A stretch of 64,000 nt of DNA from Erythrocercus mccallii. Its lineage: Eukaryota; Chordata; Aves; Passeriformes; Dicruridae. Under the pieces are notes generated by a model. It had not been told where the DNA came from. It did no database searches and was given only the letters and a program-made list of their open reading frames with translations. Of this stretch, positions 10,696 to 22,677 are shown piece by piece (within the stretch, counting starts at the first letter, position 1; the number at the start of each line of letters is the position of its first letter). Position numbers and translations under genes: made by a program. The stretch covers positions 62,001 to 126,000 of the forward strand of contig VZRG01000855.1 of NCBI GenBank assembly GCA_013397435.1. Direction: 5' to 3'.

Positions 10696-13600
10696 AGGCA
10701 CCATACTCTTCATGAACTCCATGCAGAGCCAGTTTCACAGATGTTATAGTTACTGGCTGTTAACACTGTATTAGCATGATAAATTCTTAGTACACTACTC
10801 CTGAAATGGTAACACCTAAAAATTATTTGCAGGGACTTTCCTATTTCCATGAAGTTAAACATGAGAAAACTCAATTCCACATGAATCAGTGGTAGTCCAC
10901 TGTTCCTACTCCACATTTCACATTCATTCAAAAGCTATTCAGAAATGTGAGAAGGTTTCTTATAAGTGTGAAGTACTAGTTCTGCTTACCTATGTAATGT
11001 TGGCCCACAGCAAACTCCACTTGGGTACAACAGTCAGAACAGACTTAGACTATGTACAGAAAAGAAGATTCTTTTTACTCTATCTTTTCTGTCTGTTAGT
11101 CACTATCTTGTCTTTCTTCTGTCAAGATTTTTATAATTTTCTTGCTGAGAACCAAAATTCTCTTTTTTCAATATATAGGGACCGATGCTAACTATGTACC
11201 AAATATCTCAGATGATCCTTTTTGATGGTTTCTGCTACCCCTGCTGAATTATGAGAAGAGTTAACAGCAGCCTACTTCATGCTAGATAGCTATATATGCA
11301 ACATGTAAATCACTGTGGATATCCTGAGTCCATTAAAACCAGAAAGGCAGGTGCTTCTTGTTGCCTTACCTTTGCTCATCAATCTACAACATGGAAGAAG
11401 AAAGGTGCTGTATGGAAATACAATTTTAAAGCCCCTGGTTGTGTGGTTCTCACCCACACCATTACTGCCACAGTAGTGGGAGAGGGCTTTCAGTAGGGAC
11501 TGCCTTACTTCCTTAAAGCATGACTTCATATGAAAATTTCAGCTGTGGCATAGAATTTGAACTGGACAGCATTTGAACAAATACATGCTTCTGCTTATAT
11601 AAACAGCCTAATTAATCCACAGCTTAAAAGCCTGCAGAATTGGCAGCATGCTTTATAAGGACACTTTGCCAAGGAAATAAAGAGCTTGGGACTTAATTTT
11701 TTCTGTTTTATGCACAGGAGCAATATCATTGAATTCACCTTCTTGCATAAAGCAAGCAAAATTTGGCATAATCTTCAAAGCATGCTAAACTCCTTTGTGC
11801 ACTGCATGTCTTTGGGTATGCAGTAGCCTAAAAGCAATACAGAAATCAATGGAAAGAATACATAACCACTCATTTTATTTCTGGAGCCATTTTAAATTTT
11901 ACCCTGGTAAATATCTGTACAGATCTTCAACATGGTGATTTACTTTCAAAGAAAGTAGCTCTCTGCTTCATGTCTTGTGTGTTTTATCTCTACTGACAAT
12001 GTGGCTGTTATCTAAGAAGTATATCTAGTACAGTTAAATATAGGTATGTGTGTGTAATGTATCAGTCCAAAAAGATAGTCATAGAACCAACTGCAGAGGG
12101 CACCAACAAAGCCTTTTTCAGACCTTCTACTGTGCTTGCACATGACATTTTGGTATGGAGCAACAAAATTGTCCAACAAACTCAATAAGGCTTCACACTA
12201 CAGAATGCTTGCACAGCTGTGCAGCTGTGGACATGTTGCTTCTAAGCCAAGTTAGACAGTGTCAAGTGTTCTAACTTCCCTCATTTGTTATGCTCATCTT
12301 TATGCCTTCACATATGGCATAATAATGCTTTAACAGGTATTCCCTGACTTAAAGGGTAGTTTGAACGATGTGTTTGATTCTATGAACCGTATATTTAACA
12401 CAATAAAGTATTCTAGTTTTCTGCCCATCTGTGTACCTGAACACCCTTAGATAACCTTAGATGGACACAAACACATCAAACACAAAGACTTACACACAGT
12501 TTTTTAATGGCTTTCACCTGTGCTCTTGGCTCCTTTAGTATATGTAATGTGTCCTTGCAGGAAAGACAGGAAAGCTAGAGATGTGATTAGAGAATCGATC
12601 CTTGCCATTCAAAGTAAAAGCCTGATTCCATGAGAAGTGCCTTCTCAGAGCTCCAAATGGCAGACAGTGCTCTGGCCTGTTTCCAGCTGACCCTAAGGAA
12701 CCCAATGAATGAAACAGGCTGAGGGACAGCTGAGGCAGTCCCTAGGGCACTGCTTAGGGAAGTGCATGGCATGGGAGCAGGGAGAGATAGTTGTACCCAC
12801 ACTCAGCCCACAGCTGCTGCTACTGGCACTTAAGAGGCTGTACAGGACTTGGGAGTGCTACAATTTTCAGGGTCCTAACCTCCTTGCACAGTCATCCCCA
12901 GACTTTCAGTATTTTAAACAATGCTGCAGCCATGATAGCCTCTCCCATAATGTAACAGGCAGGACTGGATCCTCCCAGCATCATCTAGCACCTTGGTCAG
13001 TAGGTGACCTCCAGCTCTGCTGACAGGAGTGGTTAGCAGTGACCAGCCTCAGGGTCACTGGCCATTCCCAGTGTCTGAGCATGAGCAGAGGGAGAAGGTA
13101 CTGGGGAAGGCATGGGAGGTGATTGTTGGTTTTTGGGAGGTGAACGTCACCCCAGCATGAAGAGATGAGTAAGACAACATTGCAGAGGATTTCTGGAAAG
13201 ATCATAATGGTCCTCAACAGCTGCCTCCAGACCCCTGGAAATCCACAGGGTTTTTTTAATTCCCTTCAGTAGCATAAGAGCTTCCTGCCTGGAATTTCCT
13301 TATCAGTTAAGCCAGGTGAGTGCAACAACCAGAGGAAGAGCTAGGAAAAGTTATTTATACTGACCACAGAAACTCTTCCTTTTGGCTAAAGTTTTTCCTC
13401 CTTTAGCCAAAGAATATGGTGCAATCCAACAGTCCCTGGGCCTACACAGCCCTCTTTTGTTGAATAATCAGGCACTGCCTGTAGCTTGCAAGCCACAGTC
13501 AGTTCAGGAAGCCCACATTTGTCCCTGTTATTTCATTAGGTGTAGACATGTATTGGTTTTAGGTTGCAAACACTTTATAACTATGCAGATTATATTTGCA

Positions 13601-14427
13601 TCTTGATGCCAGTATAGAGGGTGAGGACTAGTTGCAGTTCTAGAATACTGAAAATTTCTTCATTCTTTCTTGTTGCTAGGAACAGTACTCTAGGATAGAA
13701 ACTATTTTGGTTTATTTCTTTACCCTTCCCCTTCCCTTTCCCGATTTTTGTGCTGGATGCAAACTGTCAAAAGAGCTGACTGTGTGATATTCAAATGTCA
13801 ATACCAGTAAATAAAACTAAAGAAAGTGTGTGTCTGTAAGTCCTTATATATGTCACAGTTGCAAAACTAATTAGATTGGATACTTCAAAGGAGGACTTTT
13901 TCATCCAAGTCTCAATTTGGTAGGCCATGTGTTGAGGGTAGACCTATGGTTATTAAATGAACAAAAAAAGTAACAAGAAACTGTGAATAAGAGCTCAAAA
14001 ATTAGTCTGTTGAATTTCTTTACTCAGTGATTATTTGACTGCTTCTTTGTAGTGTCCAATAAGATTATTTTGTGGTTCAGGCCAAATTTTGCAGAGCCAA
14101 AAGCTTTTCTATAAATTAACAACAACTACAATTATTGCAATTTTAAACAGTAATAAAAGCAAATTATAGGAGGACAAGGCCTTAAAACACAAAGAAGAGG
14201 TCATGAATTAGTTTTAGAAAAAGCAACAAAGATTGAAGTAGAGCTGGGCATCACAAAAACTTGAGCTCTCTACCCAGCTGAACACCACAAAGTTTTATTT
14301 TAGAACATATATGTGCACTCCAAGAACAGAGATGCATAAACTGATATGGAGTTATGAAATAGAAATGGAAAATAAGGAGAGAAAGCATCACCAGCCAGCC
14401 AACTGAGGGGGTTGTCCTTTCTGCTCT
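10696..14427. other. non-coding stretch
   Basis: No gene is recognised. Frames of 65-105 codons near 10.9, 11.3 and 12.6-13.2 kb are not protein-like and overlap each other on both strands. The composition is ordinary AT-rich intergenic or intronic DNA. Confidence 0.35.
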
Positions 14428-14944
14428 GCACTGGTGTAGCTTCACCTTGAACATTGTGTGCAGTTTGGTCACGACAATATAAGATATTAGAATATCCCAA
14501 GGAGGACCACAACATGGTGAAGGGCCAAAAGGAGAAGCTGTATGAGGAGTAGCTGAGATAACTTGTTCAGCCTGGAGAAGACTGAGGACAGACCTCATTA
14601 CAGTTACATCTTCCTTGTTGAAAGGAAGAGGAAGGGCAGACACTGATCTCTTTTCTCTGGTATGCAGCGACAGGACCTGAGGGAATGGCCTGAAGCTGTC
14701 AGGGGAGGTTTAGGTTAGATATTAGAAAAAGGTTCTTCACTCAGAGGGTGGCTGGGCACTGGAACAGGCTCCTCAGGGGTCACAGCACCAGCCTGACAGA
14801 GTTCAAGAAACATTTGAATAATGCTCTTGGGCACATGGTGTGATTCTTGGGGACATCCTGTGCAAGACAAGTAGTTGGACACAATGATTTTTTGGGTCCC
14901 TTCCAACTCTACATAGTCTGTGATTCCATGTGATTCCATGATTT
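14428..14944 (+). mobile_element. CR1 LINE, 3' end fragment
   Basis: CR1 blocks follow in order: CTTGAACATTGTGTGCAGTT, GAGTAGCTGAGATAACTTG, GCCTGGAGAAGACTGAGGA, ACAGGACCTGAGGGAATGGCC, TTAGATATTAGAAAAAGGTTC, GGGCACTGGAACAGGCTCC, then GGGTCCCTTCCAACTC and a terminal tract with two copies of GTGATTCCATG. It is truncated at the 5' end, as CR1 copies usually are. It belongs to a different subfamily from the 4.6 kb and 43.9 kb copies and resembles the one at 55.1 kb. Confidence 0.88.
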
Positions 14945-17748
14945 TCATGAAGAAAAGAGCCCAGAGATGGCCAGAAAGAGACTCAGGGCACCTCCAGTGA
15001 GAGAAAACCATGATGTGAGGGTAGCAGCCTGATAGTGTAGAGGTTGAGATGCATTAGAGGTTGAATTCCTAGAGGGGAGTTGACTTTCATTTAACTGGGA
15101 GATCAGAAGAGCAGCCTAGAGCTAAAGGTAATGAAGAGCATTGACAAGGCCAGGTTTACAGACAACTCGAACAGTTCTAAATCTGATTTATAAATTAAAT
15201 GACAGTGGGCAGCCAAAGAGAAAGAGGTTTTAGTAATCATGGTACTAGGCTGTCAGAAACCATACTCACAGCTGGGTTACCAGAATAGCAGAAAGAGAGC
15301 AGGTCAAAATCTTTTGTAGAAGAAATATTTTGTGTGCTGTTATTTCTTCATATTCTCATCATAGCAATAGATAGTGTTTAGGATAAAATCTCCTTCATCT
15401 AGCTAGGATAAAAATATTGCACTGGTTGTGACATAGGACTGTTTTGAATAGAAAACAGGAAATTAAGCTCTGATTGAGATCTGTTTCTTATCACTCTTGT
15501 CCTACTTTGAAGTTCCTATGTCCAAAGTATTTTCCCTGCAAGCACAATATTGTTTTCATAGTAATAACTCCCCTCCTTTCCTCCCTTCATGAAATTAGCT
15601 GTTGATTCCTTTAGTTACATATACTGTCTAAAGAAAACATCTGGAGCCAAGGCAGGAGTGAGGTATCCACGTCAGGGTCTGGAGTGTCCATCTGTGTGGC
15701 AACCTAAAGGCACCAGGGAGTGTAATGAAACCTGCCCATGCTGCCTGGTACAGAGTGAAGAAGAGGTCAAATGCCACTGAGCTCCAGATGTCTGGCTGAG
15801 TGAGCAGATGAATGTTGGCTGTGTATCCACAGTGCATTAATGGCCCATGCATTAGAGGCAGCTGAGGGTAAAAAAATAGATGCTGTCAGCAGAAAGGACT
15901 ACAACAGATTATAGTTTCCGAAGGCAGAGAAGGCTAGGCAGAGAGCCACAGTCAGGTTGTGCCATCTCCATGACACCACAGTTGCTTTTCAGACTTACTG
16001 TGTCTCTCTTTGGCCTTCTGCATTTAGCTGCAGGAACAGGACCACTGCAAAATTCAGCAGTGTTGGGTGTGCCTTTGCATCCACAGCACAGAAGCAGCAG
16101 GGTGATGAGTATGCACCACAGTGACTGTACAGAATAACCAGAGGTTGCTCTGGTTTTCACCCAAATACCCTGTACAATGTCAGGGCACAAAGGTGGGATG
16201 GGGTGAGAGATAGTCCAGGGAAAAGTGAGTATGGTGACCAGCATCTCTGCACGTAATCTCAACAAGGAGGACACTTCTTAAACTGGAACAGAATAAGCAA
16301 CATGAATAGCCAAAGGAGCAGAATAGCACCACCTTGCAGCTGGCCACAAGCAGACCTGTGAAAGGGGGCTAAGAAAAAGAGAAAGGTTATAGTGCCATTG
16401 CAGAGTTTCCTTAGGGGGAAATGTCTCCTCCATATTAATGGAATCAAGGGCTTGGTCTTCCAGGGCACAGGAAGAAGGCTATCTGTTTAAAAGTGCTGTT
16501 TTTCATTATGCACTCCAGGACCTGCCCATTCACCTGGGTGGCCTTTTCTGCACAGCTTTGTGAAGATGTATCAGCAGAGGCAGTTCTCATTTCTCATCTT
16601 TAAATTAATTTGCCCCAAAAGAGAAAGCTGCATGAAATAACACGGGACGTGTTTCACTAGTTTGGTAAGATGAAAATGCCTGCTTTTTTCTCTTTAACCT
16701 GATTTTCCATGACATGTCAGCAAACCTAAAACCAGCATATAAAGGCCTGGAGGAAAGGCAAAGGTCTCTGGGTAATGTTTTGGAGGTCAAGTTCTCTTTT
16801 TCACAGTGTGTGTCCAAGATGGATGTAATAATACTGTTGGGGGAGAAAGGTCCTGCTCATATAGGTCATGTCTTTGTTATTTTAGTCTACTTCTTGTACA
16901 AATAACTGTACCTCGTCTTATTCATCTTGCAGTGCCCAGTTTTAGAATCCCGCTCCCTTATATGAGGACACTGATACCTATACATGTGATTTGCATGTTT
17001 GTGTATGCACTCATGAACACATACATGAAAAGTCTTAATAGCCCTATTGTCATCTTGTCATAGGTCAGGCTTGATAAGGTTGAAAGGTTACTTTCTACTA
17101 GTTTTTACAGTGAAACTTTTTAGGGCTTTGTATCTGGAATAGGAAATTTGGGATCTGAAGAATACATCTGCAGGGATCAATACTGCTCCAATTTTTCTGC
17201 TTCTCACAGCAGAAATTTTTGTTAGAAGTCACTCTTTAATGTCAATCCCAGTGCAATGCTACAATTCTCTGATGAATTGCATACAGCACCACTGTGCTGC
17301 AAAATATTTCACGTGGATCGTATTTTGTGTCAGACACGCACTATCCAGAATAAATTTGGGGCAAATTTGCTGGTTCCACAACAAGATAGGAAAGATTATA
17401 GAAAATTGCTGGAAGTTTATAAATCACTGTAATAATTGTTGTGTGTGCTTGTGTTTGATGTTATACACTCCTAAAGAAAAAACAGCCTGATTTCCTTTAG
17501 CTTGTCCTAGAAGAAGCTCTGAAAAGTATGATTGTGTGGTTAATAAAATGCCTAGATTATCTGTTATGATCTTGTGTTGAGCTTTCATGTTTATATATAG
17601 ATAATGCTTGAATGTCTTGAGCCATCAGGTCAGATTTAGATCGTGAGGCTCTAATACTGGGCAGCTGCCCTTGTCAGTGCTGAGCTCAGCTCAAGGTCTG
17701 AACTTCATTTGTGGGTTTCTTGCTCCACAGCACAAACTGGATGTTGCC
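14945..17748. other. non-coding stretch
   Basis: No gene is recognised. The 15.6-16.5 kb part has slightly higher GC and several chance frames on both strands. A few Alu-size repeat-like blocks may be present but I cannot name them. Confidence 0.3.
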
Positions 17749-18460
17749 TGTTATAAATGAAAAATCGCCAATCCGATTTTTAATAGAAAAATCAAAAAAA
17801 AGTTTATTTACAAATATTTACAAAATTCGGAAAATTTGGAAAAATAGATAAAATGAGCCAATGATCCTCAAACCCCCAAGGCACCGGCCCGGGAGTTGGT
17901 GTCTGGTGTCGTGCGACCTGCTCCAAAAGCAGCAGAGTCTCCACGTCCACGAGTCCACGTGGTTTTCGAGGGAGTCTTATACTGTTTTTCGTAGCCTGAG
18001 GCTATGGTATACAATGGAGATATTAGATTCTTCTGTCTCTGGTGAAGTCATCCTGTATTGGGACAAAGAAACGGAGACACTGACCAGGGTGTATCTGATA
18101 CTGGCCAGTGTCTTTCCTTTGTGGGTTGATAGCTGTGCTTGCAACTGGACAATACGAATAATAGCCCAGCCTTCTGCTGCAGCTGTGGGCCATCAAGGTA
18201 CTTCTGGTCTATTGTCTCTTTCCAGCATAGGCCATTCACACATGGCTCTGGACGAAAGGGGTGTAACCTGTTTTACCAGTTCTTTTACTGAGAACTTCTT
18301 ATCTACTCTGTGTCTGAATCAACGAGCAGAGCTTGCTGTGCTTTGCAGAAAAGAAAACTTGTACAAAATAGCTACATTTCTTATACTCAAACTAAATAAA
18401 ATTCTCAAAAATAACATAACTATTCATAACACGAATTAGATCATAAGTTCATCTATAACA
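17749..18460 (-). mobile_element. solo LTR, minus strand, related to the copies at 21051 and 41560
   Basis: It starts TGTTATAAATGAAAAATCGC and ends CATCTATAACA, so the termini are inverted TGTTATA/TATAACA. The bases TGCC flank both sides (17745-17748 and 18461-18464), a possible 4-bp duplication; the two sister copies have 5 bp. On the minus strand the U5 side carries AATAAA in GTAAATAAAC, and an AAAAACAGTATAAGAC block supplies a TATA-like box. There is no internal viral sequence. The 192-codon plus-strand frame over this interval runs through the LTR and is spurious. Confidence 0.85.
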
Positions 18461-20590
18461 TGCCTAAGTATAGGGCTAGTGCTCTGGCAGGGGCACAAGG
18501 ACAGACCCAAGCACTTCCTGCTGCAACATGTGAGTTTCTTATGCAACTGTAATAGTTATGTTTGAAGTCGGCTTAACCAGATGCTGACACTGGCAGGCTC
18601 TGTTTGACAAAAATTACACTTCAACACCCATAATGCTAAAGGAAGTTACATAAGGAAACACTGAAGACAAAAAACTGATTGGTTCTGGTGGTGCAAAATG
18701 TGTTCAAGACATTTCCTTAGCATGTCATTGTTGGGTTAAGCTTCTCCATGATGGAATTGCCACTGAAAAGGGGGCTTGTGCCTTGCTCTCAGGAACATGT
18801 TGTCTTTCCTATCAAAATTAGAAATTATTTGGTGAGTGAGATAAGCTTGTGTATCTGATTGAAAACTGTGCCTTCAAGAAAGAAATATTGGCCTTGAGTA
18901 AGATCAGAGAGTTGACATCTCAAGGCTGAGGGACCCCTAAAATGTGCAAACACATGGCAAGCTTGAGAAGCTGGATAGCACAAGAGAAGCAGGATTGCTT
19001 CTTTTAACAACAACAGGGCCTAAGATGCTCAGGGTGACACTGAAATCACACCATCACTCAGGATCATCTCAGTGCTGCTCCTGAGTGTCAGGGGATAACA
19101 GAGCACCTGGAAAGAAACAACGACTGGCCTGTTTCATAAGGAACCTCCGTGGTGGGTTGAAAAATTTTTAGAGAAGCCACAGACAACTTAGGCCTCTGCA
19201 TTTCCTAGGTCAATTGGATGTGACTCTCATTAACTGAATGTTTTTGGTTTGTTGGTATTTTTTTTTTTTTCAGTTAGGGGACAAATTCAGGGGACATTTC
19301 CAGACTGGCTTCAAGTCCTCTAAGTTACTAGTAGTCTTTACGGAAAATTTTCACTAAACTGGTACTGCTGCATGCTTGTCATTGAAGGAAAACAAAGGAG
19401 GCAAAGTAAATGAACATTAGATCTAGGCCTCCCAGAAGCTGTCACAGCTCACACTCCTATTTAAAATTATCTGCGCATATATTTTTGTGGAGCTGATGTC
19501 TTGCTTTATGACCTCTGCCTGCCTGGTCCCAGAAAGTTATTATGGATATCTATCACACAAGATTTCTTCTTTACCTTGTGGTGAACAGCACTGAACAAAA
19601 ATAATTTTGTCTCTGCCCTGGTAACAATATGAAATCGTTTCACTTTCTTCACTGAAGACAACCTTGTTAAAAACTTTAATTTTTATATTATTAGCAGTTG
19701 TTTTGGTACCTAAAGCCTTGGGAAAGGAAGGATTTCATGGCTTTCTAAAAGCTGTACTCAGAACAGTTGTCAGAAGTAAGCTGATTCATGATCAATGTTG
19801 CCAGGAAGGCTTGCTTGAGGCAAAGGAAGTATGTGGGCAGAGAAGTAAAATAAGCCCATTAAAGGAAGTAACAGCTGCCTCAATATATAGAAGTTGCTGG
19901 TAAGAAATACGAATAATATGAAATTTAGATCAATTATAAAAATGAAATTTATTACTCTGATGACTGATACGCAACTCTTTTTCTCTCCTTATTCTCCTCC
20001 CTTCCATACTATAAGGTACCCAAATAAGACCTAGATTGCATGATGGAGATATTCCAGCTATTGCCACTTGTGAAAAAACTAGAGGCAGAAGGAAAAAACT
20101 AGACAGAAGGACAAAGCCATTGCACTTCTGAATCTTGTATCCCTTACATTTTTTGATGTCTAATCTAGTGGTGGAATGGAGATTTTACCCTTGGCTTTCT
20201 CATCACTGCTTGAGATAAACTATTTGCTAAGAAGTGGGGCTCATCATTAGTAAGTTCTCAGCACAGAATTACATAAGGAGAAATCAAGTGCCAAGGTTAG
20301 GCTGTTCCCTTCAGCTAGGTGACTTTCTGTATTTTATTGGACCTCCAAGGAACAGTCTACCTCTCCTAACTCCTTTCCATGAAACAGCCCTGATGTAAAC
20401 TATCTTTTTTTGTTTGTTTGTTTAAAAAATTGGTGATATTTAGATGTATCCTTTATTCAACCAGTTGTTACCCCCCTAGTGTTGCAGAACAGCTCATAAT
20501 AGCTGGAACTAATTGCTAGTGTCAGGAAGACTGGCAGTGTTTTAGCAAAAGGGGACTGTACCATCAGTTAAATGTCTTTGGGAAAGATGA
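18461..20590. other. non-coding stretch up to the assembly gap
   Basis: No gene is recognised. A short frame at 19664-19903 looks like a secreted peptide but begins at TTG (see rejected items). Confidence 0.35.
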
Positions 20591-20980
20591 NNNNNNNNNN
20601 NNNNNNNNNNNNNNNNNNNNNNNNNNNNNNNNNNNNNNNNNNNNNNNNNNNNNNNNNNNNNNNNNNNNNNNNNNNNNNNNNNNNNNNNNNNNNNNNNNNN
20701 NNNNNNNNNNNNNNNNNNNNNNNNNNNNNNNNNNNNNNNNNNNNNNNNNNNNNNNNNNNNNNNNNNNNNNNNNNNNNNNNNNNNNNNNNNNNNNNNNNNN
20801 NNNNNNNNNNNNNNNNNNNNNNNNNNNNNNNNNNNNNNNNNNNNNNNNNNNNNNNNNNNNNNNNNNNNNNNNNNNNNNNNNNNNNNNNNNNNNNNNNNNN
20901 NNNNNNNNNNNNNNNNNNNNNNNNNNNNNNNNNNNNNNNNNNNNNNNNNNNNNNNNNNNNNNNNNNNNNNNNNNNNNNNN
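20591..20980. other. assembly gap, 390 N
   Basis: A run of 390 N. Any frame across it is meaningless. It lies 70 bases before an LTR, and repeats often cause such gaps. Confidence 0.99.
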
Positions 20981-21050
20981 GGAGAGGGAGATTGGCAGAG
21001 TGACAATCACATCTTCTCAGGATCATTTTCCACTTTTCCCAAATGCTCTG

Positions 21051-21732
21051 TGTTATAAGTGAATATATGATGTAATTCGTGTTATTTTATAATAATATTT
21101 TGTTAAATTGTATAAAATGTATCTGTGCAAAAGTCAGGTTTTTCCCAGAAAAGCTCACATATTACAGCAGCAGCAGCAGATGGCTTAGGCGCGGCTCACC
21201 GGCAGTGGAGATGAGAGACATTCACACTAAACCGGCCAGGCAACTTCTCGTAATCACCAGGGGGAGAGGCGCTAATGAGCATCCGGAGGCAGAACAATGG
21301 AGGAGCACAGCCCCAACGGCCAAGCCATCAGCCACTAGGAACCAGCTATCGAAGTTATTGTCCACCCTCAAGTACAGCCATCATAAAACAAAAACAGACT
21401 CTACCTGAAACCAGGAGACACCCAAGCTCACTTCAAGTTACATTGTCCAACTACGGATGACTTCTTCTGCACCAGGAAAAGCTATTTTCTTCATTGTACA
21501 CCTCAGCCCCAGGCTATGAAAAACAGTATAAAACCACAGAACACATCTTTGTGGATGCAGAGACAGTGTCCTTTTGACGCAGACTCTGTGCCACCAGGTG
21601 CTGATCCCCGGGCCAGCACCTTGGGATATTGGAATTCATTGGCTCATTTTTCTATTTTCCAAATTTTATCCGAATCAATAAAACCATTCCACTTTTCATT
21701 AAATTTGGATTGGCAATTTTTCGTTTATAACA
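21051..21732 (+). mobile_element. solo LTR, plus strand, 5-bp target duplication
   Basis: It starts TGTTATAAGTGAATATATGA and ends TTCGTTTATAACA. CTCTG is present on both sides (21046-21050 and 21733-21737), a perfect 5-bp target-site duplication. Its start corresponds to the reverse complement of the ends of the 17.7 and 41.6 kb copies (shared CTAATTCGTGTTAT-type block), and its end carries AATAAA and a GGATTGGCAATTTTTC block shared with them, so it is the same family in opposite orientation. An AAACAGTATAAAACC block serves as the TATA region. No internal viral sequence is left. Confidence 0.88.
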
Positions 21733-21856
21733 CTCTGTGTTTCTCAACTTCAGAAAATCTTCAGATCAAGAGTCAAACTGTATGTGCACTAAAAATTTTG
21801 TTCATTTTCAAGATACACCAAAATGAATGAGTCAGACAATTTTAATAGATTAAAAC

Positions 21857-22618
21857 TGTTACGGATGAAACGCCAATCAAAATTGTTAAACAAAAATAAA
21901 ATTTATTAAACAATATACAATTTAGAAAAAGACCACGATACAAACCAGTCAAGTGTCAGGCCTAGGAATCTGACACTGGTGGAACAGAGAGACAGCGTCT
22001 ATCTGGGCATCCCCCTCTCTGTCCACGTGTTCCCCTTAGACAGTCCAGTTTTTATAGGGTTTTGGTAGCCCTCAGGTGAGGGCTGACAACAGAAAAAACA
22101 GAGTTCCTTTATGAAGTTGATGTGCTGGTGTTGGACTAATGTCGGTCTTCAGCTTGCCTGAAAAGGTTTCTTAGTCTTGCTGCCTCGCTGCTGATGTTCC
22201 TTTATGGGCTGATACTGTTCCTCATCTCGGTTGACGGCTTTGTTTTTCATCTCTGGGCTGGTTCCTTTGTCTTGTTCCTGAGGTGTTCAGCTTCATGTAG
22301 AAAAGAGTTCTCTGGATGGAGTGTCTCTCTATTGATTTCTAGCACCTGGCTGTATTGTTCAGTGTCCTGTTATCAGCTTTGACAATTAACGTGAATGGCT
22401 GCGAGCTGGCCACAGCTATCAGCTAGCCAAATGTAAAACATAAAGTCTCCCCGACCCTGATTTTAAAGTGCCCCCCTTGAAAACTGCCATTTCAGGATCT
22501 GTTTTACCAAGAGCAGCTTTGGCTATAATATTTTATATGGCATAAACTCAAACCCAAATTAACTTTAATCACTCATAAATAACATGCACGAATTAATTTC
22601 AATCACTCATATAAAACA
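21857..22618 (-). repeat. 3' LTR of the provirus
   Basis: The boundaries are TGTTAC at 21857 and AAAACA at 22618, meaning TGTTTT...GTAACA on the coding strand, immediately after the polypurine tract. On the minus strand a TATA-like CTATAAA lies at 22051-22057 and an AATAAA signal at about 21902-21907, so R lies between them. The U5 end shares the GCCAATC block with the three solo LTRs in this window, so they are relatives, though the sequence is clearly diverged. Confidence 0.82.
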
Positions 22619-22619
22619 A

Positions 22620-22634
22620 TTCCCCCCTCTTCTA
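22620..22634 (-). promoter_or_regulatory. polypurine tract
   Basis: On the minus strand AGAAGAGGGGGGAAT directly precedes the LTR start TGTTTTATATGAG. A polypurine tract primes plus-strand DNA synthesis in retroviruses and always abuts U3, which fixes the LTR edge. The same tract recurs at 24353-24367 in the repeated copy. Confidence 0.8.
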
Positions 22635-22677
22635 ATTTTAACACATTTAATTCATGCAACTAAATATCAAAACTTCT

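Noticed and set aside
9990..10774. Frames of 75-179 codons on both strands
   Set aside because: All lie in the ERVL-type LTR, whose GC-rich tandem units give open frames in several registers.
17861..18439. 192-codon plus-strand frame
   Set aside because: It runs through a minus-strand solo LTR with precise ends and has no protein character.
19664..19903. Secreted-peptide-like frame with several cysteines, reminiscent of a host-defence peptide
   Set aside because: It begins at TTG, not ATG; no ATG is available in frame just upstream, and the cysteine spacing fits no defensin or cathelicidin pattern I can verify.
20542..21026. Frames of about 150 codons on both strands
   Set aside because: They exist only because the 390-N gap is read through as unknown residues.
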